Positions 32,918 through 39,111 of a stretch of DNA of 47,706 bases are shown piece by piece. The DNA lies in IMG/VR virus record IMGVR_UViG_3300036791_001288, positions 1 to 47,706 of that record. One strand, 5' to 3'. Positions within the stretch are counted from its first letter, which is position 1. Each line of letters starts with the position of its first letter. The notes under the pieces are model-generated. The model did not search any database, had not been told where the DNA came from, and saw only the letters and a list, made by a program, of their open reading frames with translations. Both the position numbers and the translations under genes were made by a program. The stretch comes from a virus.

Positions 32918-33225
32918 CACTCACCTCCCGCTTCCGTCTCGGCTTCCTGTTCGATCCTCTCTAACTCATCCTTGTCCAGCAACGTCTTGGCCATCTTGAT
33001 CATCATGCCTTTCTTAATCGTCTGCTTCTTGTGGTACAAGTTCCTCTGCACGATGAAGTCATACGACCACTGTAACCAGGCGACCATATTACGGAGGTCC
33101 ACCTCCTGCTCGTCCTCAAGCGTCTCCGCGTACTCAGCTAGAAACTCCTCCTGTTTCTTAATCAGCCCAGCAAGCCCATCCAGTTTCGTCGGCATCTTGT
33201 TCGCTGTTACGTCGTCGTTTGCCAT
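32917..33225 (-). CDS. Helical hypothetical protein
   Basis: This 102-residue protein has AGLIKKQEEFLAEYAETLEDE and an acidic C-terminus. ATG 33225 has only a weak ribosome site; an internal ATG at 33195 is possible. It overlaps the upstream gene by up to 68 bases. Unknown. Confidence 0.5.
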   Translation of the reverse strand: MANDDVTANKMPTKLDGLAGLIKKQEEFLAEYAETLEDEQEVDLRNMVAWLQWSYDFIVQRNLYHKKQTIKKGMMIKMAKTLLDKDELERIEQEAETEAGGE

Positions 33226-33655
33226 ATTCGTCTACGCTTTCTGGTTGCGCAGAGGCAACCTGTTCGGAGTTAGGTGGTGGATACTTCGCTATCATCTCTT
33301 GCAACTCAGCTTCACTTACTTCCTCTGCTCGTATGTTACCCTTTTCATCTACCATTCCAGGGTATTTTCTCTTGTATTCCTCCTGTAGTTGCCTCAACTT
33401 CTCATCGGAGTTAGGCGTCACCCCTCTGAGAATCTTTTGTTCATCGGGACGGTCTGGCGGCCTACCCGGCTTCGCGTAGTAGAAGTCGTTGAACTCCTGT
33501 TCGGTCATCTCCAACCCAAGCTTATCCTTGTAGTCTTTGATGATCTTCAGTACTTTCCCTTTCTCCGGGTGCTCATCCGGCATCAGCGCATAGATCCTCT
33601 CCCACCGCTTGCACTTCGAGCGGTACGAGTTCATCGTGGTTCTGGCCAATCCCAT
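33158..33655 (-). CDS. Basic helical hypothetical protein
   Basis: This 165-residue protein starts MGLARTTMNSYRSKCKRWER with AAAGGA upstream. It has a Lys/Arg-rich N-terminal half and a Pro-rich KPGRPPDRPDE linker, then EKLRQLQEEYKRKYPG. It may bind nucleic acid. It is the first gene after promoter P-B and a ~200-base leader. Confidence 0.55.
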   Translation of the reverse strand: MGLARTTMNSYRSKCKRWERIYALMPDEHPEKGKVLKIIKDYKDKLGLEMTEQEFNDFYYAKPGRPPDRPDEQKILRGVTPNSDEKLRQLQEEYKRKYPGMVDEKGNIRAEEVSEAELQEMIAKYPPPNSEQVASAQPESVDEYGKRRRNSEQDADETGWACWAD

Positions 33656-33867
33656 TGAGTTTCCTTTCTTGCTTGCTTTATTTGGTCTTCTGCACGAAGC
33701 CTTTCTTCCATAATAGAATAATCAAGCTAAAGCTAGCTCCCACCGGACCACCCCACTCCTTATAGTATATATATGTTTAATTATAAAATCATTAAATACT
33801 ATAGAGAGGTGGAGTCTGGTTTGCTTGGGTTATCCGTTTCCCGAACAAAGGCTTCGATCCTCGTACC
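33656..33867 (-). promoter_or_regulatory. Long AT-rich untranslated leader
   Basis: About 210 bases between promoter P-B and its first gene contain no credible coding frame. The middle (33760-33805) is very AT-rich with runs such as TATATATA. The right part has a GC-richer stretch that superficially resembles a tRNA T-arm but cannot fold as a tRNA. A regulatory or second-promoter role is possible; nothing specific is identified. Confidence 0.4.
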
Positions 33868-33920
33868 ATTATACTATAGCAGGGGCACAAAAGCAAGCCC
33901 CAGTGGTACACATCAGTGGG
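33868..33920 (-). promoter_or_regulatory. Leftward promoter P-B with CCACTGGG box
   Basis: Minus strand: -35 TTGCTT (33896-33891), 17-base spacer, -10 TATAAT (33873-33868). CCACTGGGG abuts the -35 (33898-33906) and a second CCCACTG lies at 33914-33920, overlapping the end of the upstream gene. Confidence 0.7.
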
Positions 33921-34173
33921 ACTCAGCATCCTTCCACCAAGGTTGGTCAGCTTTGACGTCGCCGTCACCGACGAAGACCCGATAGGCGCCAAGCGGCGTT
34001 GACATCACGCTGACAGGCGCGCCGACTTTCTTATCCCACCAGTCGATGACCTCCGCCGGCGAGTGAAACTTATTGCTCCAGTGACGTTTGCCCTCTGCAT
34101 CCAGCCACTCTGCCCAGAAGCTGTCACGGTATCCTGGGTTATGCTCTACGACTACCCACCCGAGGTATTTCAT
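33913..34173 (-). CDS. Trp-rich hypothetical protein
   Basis: This 86-residue protein starts MKYLGWVVVEHNPGYRDSFW and has seven Trp. It reads as a small beta sheet with a helix (SPAEVIDWWDKKVG). The ATG overlaps the previous stop. Similar in flavour to the other small Trp-rich early proteins. Unknown. Confidence 0.55.
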   Translation of the reverse strand: MKYLGWVVVEHNPGYRDSFWAEWLDAEGKRHWSNKFHSPAEVIDWWDKKVGAPVSVMSTPLGAYRVFVGDGDVKADQPWWKDAESH

Positions 34174-34367
34174 ATGTCCATTCCCCTTTCACGTTTGTCC
34201 GCACACGAGTTGCAGTACGCGTAGTCGGGTCGCAGCTTGACCATCCTGTCACAGCCCTGGCAACGCTTCAACCGGGACTCCTTCTGCACCTGCTTGTAGA
34301 ACTCCCGCACCTCGTCGTCGTCCATATCATGCCACTCACCGAAGTTATCATCGTAATACGTCGTCAT
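34170..34367 (-). CDS. Small zinc-ribbon protein
   Basis: This 65-residue protein has an acidic N-terminal half (MTTYYDDNFGEWHDMDDDEV) and CQGC...CNSC (~36-39, 52-55), a compact zinc ribbon. It is coupled by four-base overlaps on both sides. Unknown. Confidence 0.6.
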   Translation of the reverse strand: MTTYYDDNFGEWHDMDDDEVREFYKQVQKESRLKRCQGCDRMVKLRPDYAYCNSCADKRERGMDI

Positions 34368-34681
34368 GGCTTCACCGCTCCTTTCAACTGAGCCTCTCGC
34401 TCCAGGTCCTTGATATCCAGGCCTTGTTCCTTCAGACGGGCACCCAACAGCTTCATCCGGTCCCTCTCCCGCTGACTGCGCTTCTTGTGGCTCTCCGACT
34501 GATACTCCATCTGATAGATAGCCCGATTGACGAGTGCCACGATCTCAGCGTCGTTGAACACTCCTCTGACGCTGTCTGGCCCAGGAAGACCTCCTTCCTC
34601 ATCCCCCATCGTCTGGAAGTTCGCGTCACCCTTGGCGTTCCTCGGAATTACCTTATCCTTCAAACGGATCTCGATCGCCAT
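34364..34681 (-). CDS. Hypothetical protein with helical, basic C-terminus
   Basis: This 105-residue protein starts MAIEIRLKDKVIPRNAKGDA (ATG 34681, GGGAGG upstream). The C-terminal half is a long charged helix (KKRSQRERDRMKLLGARLKE). It overlaps the upstream gene by 29 bases. Unknown. Confidence 0.55.
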   Translation of the reverse strand: MAIEIRLKDKVIPRNAKGDANFQTMGDEEGGLPGPDSVRGVFNDAEIVALVNRAIYQMEYQSESHKKRSQRERDRMKLLGARLKEQGLDIKDLEREAQLKGAVKP

Positions 34682-34940
34682 CTTCCTTTCCTCCCTTTGC
34701 AATCTGTTCTAGCTTCACACCGCCATATTGCCAAATCGGCTCACTGAAGACACCTAACTTCAACTCCGTACAACGTTGAGCTTGGTCTGTGTCGAATATT
34801 GCCCACGTACCAAACAGTTTCCAACTTAAGCCGTTGTCATCCGGCTCTGTCAACAGGTTCAAGTTCAAGTCGGCGAGCTTGTCGAACTTATACGTATGCA
34901 AGCCGTCTTGGTCCTCATCATACAACACTAGTATGATCAT
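34653..34940 (-). CDS. Hypothetical beta-rich protein
   Basis: This 95-residue protein starts MIILVLYDEDQDGLHTYKFD; short strands alternate with Asp/Asn-rich turns (DLNLNLLTEPDDNGLSWKLF). The ATG overlaps the previous stop (ATGA). No family is recognised. Confidence 0.5.
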   Translation of the reverse strand: MIILVLYDEDQDGLHTYKFDKLADLNLNLLTEPDDNGLSWKLFGTWAIFDTDQAQRCTELKLGVFSEPIWQYGGVKLEQIAKGGKEDGDRDPFEG

Positions 34941-35161
34941 CTGTTTACGTACACATCCTTTCTCGTGTTCTTCTCCGCGTGCCTTCGAAGAATGGCTTTT
35001 GCAAAGAACCGCACTTCGTTCAGGTTAGCCGCGTCGATCGGAGGAAGGAACAGGCCTCCACGAGCGCCATCACCCATAGCATGACGCCGAAGCATGTCCT
35101 CGCAGGTCTCTTCAACATAACGAAGATACTGCTTGACGTTCAACAAGCTTTTCCTTGGCAT
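34937..35161 (-). CDS. Small helical hypothetical protein
   Basis: This 74-residue protein starts MPRKSLLNVKQYLRYVEETC. It is helical and Arg/Lys-rich, with a short Gly-rich break in the middle. ATG 35161 overlaps the previous stop (TGATG). Unknown. Confidence 0.5.
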   Translation of the reverse strand: MPRKSLLNVKQYLRYVEETCEDMLRRHAMGDGARGGLFLPPIDAANLNEVRFFAKAILRRHAEKNTRKDVYVNR

Positions 35162-35400
35162 CACATCATCCCCTTTCTATACGCGTATATTACTACGTAA
35201 TCGGGCATCACTCGGACTTCAACTATCTCATACTGAGTGACATCCACGTGTTCAAACGTCAGTGGCGACGACGCATTCGGTTGCGCTGATGTGGTACTCA
35301 CATCCACGCACGTCTTAGACTCATGCTTTTGAAACTCCTTCTCATACACCTGATCAAACATCTCCCTACGGCCTTTCTTAACCCTCACCACAACTTTCAT
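35161..35400 (-). CDS. Small hypothetical protein
   Basis: This 79-residue protein starts MKVVVRVKKGRREMFDQVYE. It has a central polar stretch and a beta-strand C-terminus (YEIVEVRVMPDYVVIYAYRK). The ATG overlaps the upstream stop (GATGA). Unknown. Confidence 0.5.
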   Translation of the reverse strand: MKVVVRVKKGRREMFDQVYEKEFQKHESKTCVDVSTTSAQPNASSPLTFEHVDVTQYEIVEVRVMPDYVVIYAYRKGMM

Positions 35401-35612
35401 CGCTCGATCGACCATCCTTTCTTCCCGTGAGTCTCCGACCCGTCCTTGGACCACGTCAACGCGCGGAAGCTGAACCACTCTTCTCGTCCCTCCACCTCCC
35501 TATAAGTGTAAAACGACCACCAACCTGGATCATGCGCGATGCAGAAGTACCTACCCATCACGCAAATGTGAAAGTTCAAGTTGTCATACCACGTCAGCTT
35601 CAGTCTTTCCAT
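35397..35612 (-). CDS. Small aromatic-rich hypothetical protein
   Basis: This 71-residue protein starts MERLKLTWYDNLNFHICVMG (ATG 35612 with AAGGAGG eight bases upstream). It has six Trp and many Tyr/Phe, likely a small beta sheet. It overlaps the end of the upstream gene. Unknown. Confidence 0.55.
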   Translation of the reverse strand: MERLKLTWYDNLNFHICVMGRYFCIAHDPGWWSFYTYREVEGREEWFSFRALTWSKDGSETHGKKGWSIER

Positions 35613-35881
35613 GATGATGCCTCCTTCACCAACTCCCAGCTGTTCATGCACTGCTCCATTTCCTCATCTGTGGGATCCCCTTTCAACTTGGGACACCACA
35701 TCTCACTCGCATCAGGATGCCAACAGCTCTCGTCTTTGTCAAACATCATTCCTTCGAAGCACTCTACTCCCCTGCCAACCGAATGGCCCGCGCCGAACAA
35801 CTCCGTCTTGTGATGCTTGCAGACCCACACCCACTTCTCATACTGCCACTCGATCCTAATCGGCTTCTCTTTCCATTCCAT
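35600..35881 (-). CDS. Cys/Trp-rich hypothetical protein
   Basis: This 93-residue protein starts MEWKEKPIRIEWQYEKWVWV at ATG 35881, six bases after GAGGAG; another in-frame ATG lies at 35887. Five Cys with His (CKHH, C..P......WC) suggest metal binding. It is first in the unit driven by promoter P-C, with a leader of about 14 bases. Confidence 0.55.
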   Translation of the reverse strand: MEWKEKPIRIEWQYEKWVWVCKHHKTELFGAGHSVGRGVECFEGMMFDKDESCWHPDASEMWCPKLKGDPTDEEMEQCMNSWELVKEASSWKD

Positions 35882-35901
35882 ACACATCTCCTCTTCGTCG
35901 T

Positions 35902-35950
35902 ATTATACTACAAACAAACAGCAATGGCAAGTCCCAGTGGGACACAGTGG
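35902..35950 (-). promoter_or_regulatory. Leftward promoter P-C with palindromic CCACTGGG box
   Basis: Minus strand: -35 TTGCCA (35930-35925), 17-base spacer, -10 TATAAT (35907-35902). The perfect palindrome GTCCCACTGGGAC occupies 35931-35943 and a further CCACTG lies at 35945-35950. Confidence 0.75.
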
Positions 35951-35951
35951 C

Positions 35952-36167
35952 CTATCCAGCTAGGTCGCCCGACTTGTTGCAATTACACAGCAAGCCGATG
36001 AACGCCTTACCGCAATCTGCGCAGATCTTCTCGTCCTCACACTCCTCCCACTCCTGGTCCCAATCGAGCGTCGGAATCACACCAAGCAGCTTGAGTGCCT
36101 CCAACCTCGCCATCAACGTCACCGCGTCTCGCTCCGTCTCCACATACACACTCTTCCATACTCTCAT
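35952..36167 (-). CDS. Small Cys-rich hypothetical protein
   Basis: This 71-residue protein starts MRVWKSVYVETERDAVTLMA (ATG 36167 after GGTGGAG). It is helical, then acidic (DWDQEWEECEDEK), and ends with CADCGKAFIGLLCNC, a likely zinc site. Unknown. Confidence 0.55.
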   Translation of the reverse strand: MRVWKSVYVETERDAVTLMARLEALKLLGVIPTLDWDQEWEECEDEKICADCGKAFIGLLCNCNKSGDLAG

Positions 36168-36244
36168 GGTCTCCACCTTTCTCCGTACAAACCACGTTTG
36201 AACTCCCAGATCAACCTTTGCAGCAACATCAGCAACTGGATCAT
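36164..36244 (-). CDS. 26-residue amphipathic microprotein
   Basis: The ATG overlaps the upstream stop (GATGA) and its TGA overlaps the next ATG. The product MIQLLMLLQRLIWEFKRGLY plus a short basic end is an amphipathic helix. Coupling supports translation, but it could serve only to carry ribosomes to the next gene. Confidence 0.4.
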   Translation of the reverse strand: MIQLLMLLQRLIWEFKRGLYGERWRP

Positions 36245-36441
36245 CCGTCTACCTCCTTCTTCACCGCCATTAGTCTCCGTTCACCCTTCACCTCAAACCG
36301 ACTTCCTCCAATCGCTGGTGCCAACAGTTCACTCTGGAACACTCTGACCGCGAGCGCCTTCGTGTACTCCAACGTTGGCATCAGCCTAACCCACCGTCCA
36401 TCTTGCCTCTCAAACAACCCGTACAGTCGCTTGCTCATCAT
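36241..36441 (-). CDS. Small basic hypothetical protein
   Basis: This 66-residue protein starts MMSKRLYGLFERQDGRWVRL (ATG 36441, AAAGGAG seven bases upstream). It is a beta-alpha-beta-like basic protein. It follows a strong intergenic hairpin. Unknown. Confidence 0.5.
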   Translation of the reverse strand: MMSKRLYGLFERQDGRWVRLMPTLEYTKALAVRVFQSELLAPAIGGSRFEVKGERRLMAVKKEVDG

Positions 36442-36467
36442 CGTGCTCCTTTCCACCAACACAGATA

Positions 36468-36503
36468 GGTAGGTCAAGTAGACTTTCATCTACTCAACCT
36501 ACC
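36468..36503 (-). terminator. 15-bp intergenic hairpin specific to the minus-strand RNA
   Basis: Arms 36503-36489 and 36482-36468 pair over 15 bp around a six-base loop. On the minus-strand RNA the two central positions form G-U pairs, whereas the plus strand would have C-A mismatches. There is no U-tract. It may be an attenuator, processing or stability element between two early genes. Confidence 0.55.
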
Positions 36504-36530
36504 AGGTTGTATGTTCATCCGAGCCTCTTA

Positions 36531-36746
36531 CTACTTGCTGCCGTTCTGGCCGTTCTGGCCGTTGACCGCCGCCTTGAGCGCAGCCTTCACCAGCTTCATC
36601 TTCGCATTCCTCACCTGTGTGTACGCCTTGCGGTAGGCGACATTATTGATGAACCCAGCGATCTGCTTGGGCGTCAACGTGGGGTTCTGCTTGGCAACCT
36701 TCAGGACCTGCTCGCTCGTCTCACTGACCTTCGTAAAGTTAATCAT
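36531..36746 (-). CDS. Small basic helical protein, first gene after a strong promoter
   Basis: This 71-residue protein starts MINFTKVSETSEQVLKVAKQ with GAGGTGA upstream. NPTLTPKQIAGFINNVAYRK resembles a helix-turn-helix, followed by a Lys/Ala-rich helix and an NGQNGQNG tail. It is probably among the first proteins made; it may bind DNA. Confidence 0.55.
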   Translation of the reverse strand: MINFTKVSETSEQVLKVAKQNPTLTPKQIAGFINNVAYRKAYTQVRNAKMKLVKAALKAAVNGQNGQNGSK

Positions 36747-36792
36747 ACGTCACCTCGTTTGGATTTGACAGCAACATCTCATCTACAAATCG

Positions 36793-36820
36793 ATTATATC
36801 ACAGATATTTTGAAAGTCAA
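36793..36820 (-). promoter_or_regulatory. Strong leftward promoter P-E without the box
   Basis: Minus strand: -35 TTGACT (36820-36815), 16-base spacer, extended -10 TGATATAAT (hexamer 36798-36793). The DNA upstream (36821-36840) is AT-rich like an UP element. The CCACTGGG box is absent, so this promoter is probably used immediately by host polymerase. Confidence 0.75.
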
Positions 36821-36867
36821 CATATATTTTAAATTCGGGAATACCATGAATACTATGAATACCAGTA

Positions 36868-37122
36868 TTACCCTAACTTCTCCTTTCCTTCTTCCGTCAA
36901 CATGTACACTCCGTCCGACGTCCTTCTTACAACTAGGCCTTTATTGCGTAAATACATCAGCGTATCATACACCATTCCATTAACCGGCTTGTTGATGAAG
37001 TGGCCTTTCTCCTCACGTTCCTTCCTGTGTTGGCGGTTCATTTGCACCATCACAGGATTGGTATTCAACTCCCTACAGGTGGCCGGCAGACAGCTGACAA
37101 CTGCTTTGATCCAATGTTGCAT
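36868..37122 (-). CDS. Winged-helix-like protein
   Basis: This 84-residue protein starts MQHWIKAVVSCLPATCRELN (ATG 37122, AAAGGAGG upstream). KPVNGMVYDTLMYLRNKGLVVRR followed by DGVYMLTEEGKEKL is a helix-turn-helix plus wing. A transcription regulator is plausible, and it is a candidate for the CCACTGGG-box factor. Confidence 0.6.
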   Translation of the reverse strand: MQHWIKAVVSCLPATCRELNTNPVMVQMNRQHRKEREEKGHFINKPVNGMVYDTLMYLRNKGLVVRRTSDGVYMLTEEGKEKLG

Positions 37123-37249
37123 ACTACCTCCTTTTGAACTTGGACAACTTTGCCACGCGCCCTGCTCTGTGGACGACGACGGTGCAGACTTCGGGCCTTG
37201 GAGGGGTTTACCCCGAAGCGGCGAATCCCTCAGACCGCTCACCACGCGC
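37123..37249 (-). other. Structured gap
   Basis: There is no convincing gene. CTTCGGG (37189-37195) and CCCGAAG (37212-37218) can pair, and GGGG/CCCC (37203-37206 with 37211-37214) forms an alternative inner hairpin. This may be an attenuator or a terminator without a U-tract. Confidence 0.3.
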
Positions 37250-37474
37250 TTACTTCAGCAACCCCTTCAACACCTTCATCCTCTCATACCGCGCCTTCAT
37301 GTACGCAGCGCGCTTGGCCACCACTTCAGGACGCTTGTTATACTCCTTTCGATACTGTTCATTCTTCTGCAACCTCTCTATGTCCAGACTAGTAAACCCC
37401 AACTCCAACAGCTTAGCTTCTAGTCCATTAGGCTTGTTGCTAGTAACAACGTTGACACCAGTTACCTTCTTCAT
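37250..37474 (-). CDS. Small basic hypothetical protein
   Basis: This 74-residue protein starts MKKVTGVNVVTSNKPNGLEA with AAAGGAGG upstream. The second half is a Lys/Arg/Tyr-rich helix (EYNKRPEVVAKRAAYMKARY). It is the outermost minus-strand gene, next to the divergent control region. Unknown. Confidence 0.55.
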   Translation of the reverse strand: MKKVTGVNVVTSNKPNGLEAKLLELGFTSLDIERLQKNEQYRKEYNKRPEVVAKRAAYMKARYERMKVLKGLLK

Positions 37475-37732
37475 ATTGCCTCCTTTGGCAATACCACTAC
37501 GATTACCCCCGCGCCCCCCTAAAACCGGTGCTGGCGAGCGGGGGGGTTAACGCCCCACAAAAAATCTGTCCGGTGGGCCTGGTCTGTTGCCTATCAAAAA
37601 ATTTTTGGCCCAGTGGGGGCTTGCCAAAGCCGGCCAAGCTGTGGTATAATAGGCGTGGATGGCAAGACAGCAGGCGGGGAGGTGCATCCGCCAGGATCGC
37701 TTTGCTCGGTTGGAAGTTCTAAGGAGGCCAAT
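37475..37732. promoter_or_regulatory. Divergent control region between the leftward and rightward transcription units
   Basis: These 258 noncoding bases separate the minus and plus operons. They hold the GC-rich near-palindrome 37541-37556 centred on GTTAAC, an A/T run (AAAAAATTTTT, 37596-37606), the regulatory box 37609-37619 and promoter P-D. No clear -35/-10 pair is seen for the leftward gene at 37474. Confidence 0.6.
37609..37650 (+). promoter_or_regulatory. Rightward promoter P-D for the late (virion) operon
   Basis: The -35 TTGCCA (37621-37626), 18-base spacer and extended -10 TGGTATAAT (hexamer 37645-37650) form a good sigma70-type promoter. CCCAGTGGGGG (37609-37619) sits against the -35 as in the three leftward promoters. 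It should drive genes from 37733 through the virion cluster. Confidence 0.75.
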
Positions 37733-37963
37733 ATGGCTGGACGTAGCTTAGGTCAACGTGACGCGGGGTTGCCAGGTGGCAGTGAAATGTCCGGAGAGGT
37801 ACTGACGCCGCCTGAGGGTGAGCGGCCCACTGGGGCTCGAAGTAGTATCGCGGTTGGCTCGAAGGTCATCTTTCACGGTAGGGTGGAAGAGCCTTATGAG
37901 AACGATGGCCCCCCACTCGGCTCGTATCACGGCTCGACGGGTCCGCTGCCGAAGGACCAGTAA
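37733..37963 (+). CDS. Small hypothetical protein, first rightward gene
   Basis: This 76-residue protein starts MAGRSLGQRDAGLPGGSEMS at ATG 37733, five bases after AAGGAGG. It is Gly/Pro-rich and polar with a short beta segment (IAVGSKVIFHGRVEE). Its stop overlaps the next ATG (TAATG). Unknown. Confidence 0.55.
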   Translation: MAGRSLGQRDAGLPGGSEMSGEVLTPPEGERPTGARSSIAVGSKVIFHGRVEEPYENDGPPLGSYHGSTGPLPKDQ

Positions 37964-38130
37964 TGGTCATAGCACTGGCGGTTTTGTTCATGATCGTCGG
38001 CGCCTTGTGGTACGCCTTGACGAATAACCAGAAGCAGATGGCCCTCGCGTTGTGGGTATTCGCCGCGGGGTGCTTCGGTGTGGTATTCGAGTTCGGCACC
38101 TGGTGGCTAAGCTGGGGCGGGAGGCATTGA
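37963..38130 (+). CDS. 55-residue two-helix membrane protein, holin candidate
   Basis: The product starts MVIALAVLFMIVGALWYALT, has the loop NNQKQ and a second hydrophobic helix (ALWVFAAGCFGVVFEFGTWW), then a short basic end. Two membrane helices in a small protein fit class II holins. The gene is coupled on both sides (TAATG, TGATG). Holin function is inferred only from topology; no endolysin gene is recognised nearby. Confidence 0.55.
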   Translation: MVIALAVLFMIVGALWYALTNNQKQMALALWVFAAGCFGVVFEFGTWWLSWGGRH

Positions 38131-38498
38131 TGGGCCAGACTAATATTCAGGTCCCGATTGAAAACCGGGATCCAAACGCGTACGTGCAGGAGAACAGGGA
38201 GTTTGCCGTAGGCGAGCAGCGGAAGACTTGTCCAGGTCCTGTGCAGATGGGGGAGACGCCGCGGTCACCGGCCTCTTGCCTCTTGATGCACGGACGAGAG
38301 CAACCGGCGGTGCAGGCAAGTGACATGCGGTATGGTGAGAGAATGTCGCGTGGGTTCTCTCAGCATATGTCGGGGCGTGAGAATGTGGACCCCGACCCGC
38401 CGGTGGCTACTAGTAGTGAGAGGCTCAAGCTTGGAGGGGATCACCTCCCACACGGCATGGACCACTATGACCATGTGACGGGCACCAGGCACGAGTAG
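38130..38498 (+). CDS. Hydrophilic hypothetical protein
   Basis: This 122-residue protein starts MGQTNIQVPIENRDPNAYVQ, ATG 38130 after GGGAGG. It is polar and probably disordered, rich in Gly, Pro, Glu and His, ending HYDHVTGTRHE. It may be a small virion or packaging accessory by position. Unknown. Confidence 0.5.
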   Translation: MGQTNIQVPIENRDPNAYVQENREFAVGEQRKTCPGPVQMGETPRSPASCLLMHGREQPAVQASDMRYGERMSRGFSQHMSGRENVDPDPPVATSSERLKLGGDHLPHGMDHYDHVTGTRHE

Positions 38499-38508
38499 CG
38501 GGGGCCAC

Positions 38509-39111
38509 ATGTACGGTGATGAACAGAGTCCGGGTGGTAACGGATTGCCGAATGGCAACAAGGGCCTCGGGAGATCCGCTGCCACCCAAGGTGTCAGGGA
38601 AGAGATGTTGCTGAAGCTTCTGCTGATGGGCTTCACGGTCAAAGAGGCCTCTGGGCAGATGAAGTACTCGTACCAGTCGCTGTGTAAGATCAGCAGGCAG
38701 CCGGAGTTCCTCGTCAAGCTCAGGGGTCTGTCAGGTGAGATCGCCCAGCGACTGATCGAAGAAATGTCGATGAATACGGTCGAGTTCGCCAAGAAGCTGG
38801 AGGAGGCTTCGGCAGCGGCGTTGGACGCGATGATCAAGATGATGGATGATCTGGAGAAGCATGGGCCGAGTAAGCTACGGATGCAGATAGCGCAGGACTT
38901 GTTGGACAGAGATGCCAGGAGTAGCCGGACAAAGAGGTTGGACATCGGGGGTCAGGTCAATCACGATTTCATAAGCCCGCAGGTTCTGCTGCACGCCGCC
39001 AGCGTGGCTCGTGAGGTCGAGGGGAAGAGGCTCGAGAGTGGCGGAACAACCGTCATTGACATCACAGGGCAAGACAATCCTGCAGATAGCGGAAACGGGC
39101 AAAGCGGATGA
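38509..39111 (+). CDS. Terminase small subunit-like protein
   Basis: This 200-residue protein has an HTH-like segment (LLKLLLMGFTVKEASGQMKY, ~34-53), then a helical oligomerisation region (EEMSMNTVEFAKKLEEASAA) and a disordered C-terminus. Size, HTH and position directly before the large subunit fit TerS, which recognises phage DNA for packaging. Its last 101 bases overlap the longest frame of the large subunit. Confidence 0.65.
   Translation: MYGDEQSPGGNGLPNGNKGLGRSAATQGVREEMLLKLLLMGFTVKEASGQMKYSYQSLCKISRQPEFLVKLRGLSGEIAQRLIEEMSMNTVEFAKKLEEASAAALDAMIKMMDDLEKHGPSKLRMQIAQDLLDRDARSSRTKRLDIGGQVNHDFISPQVLLHAASVAREVEGKRLESGGTTVIDITGQDNPADSGNGQSG

Noticed and set aside
33800-33875. tRNA-like stretch (GGCTTCGATCCTCGTACCA near 33850-33870)
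   Set aside because: The T-arm stem does not pair, the distance from T-loop to the CCA-like end is too short, and no acceptor or anticodon stem can be formed on either strand.
37827-37842. Another CCCACTGGGGCT sequence resembling the promoter box
   Set aside because: It lies inside a coding region and no -35/-10 pair at correct spacing follows it in either direction.
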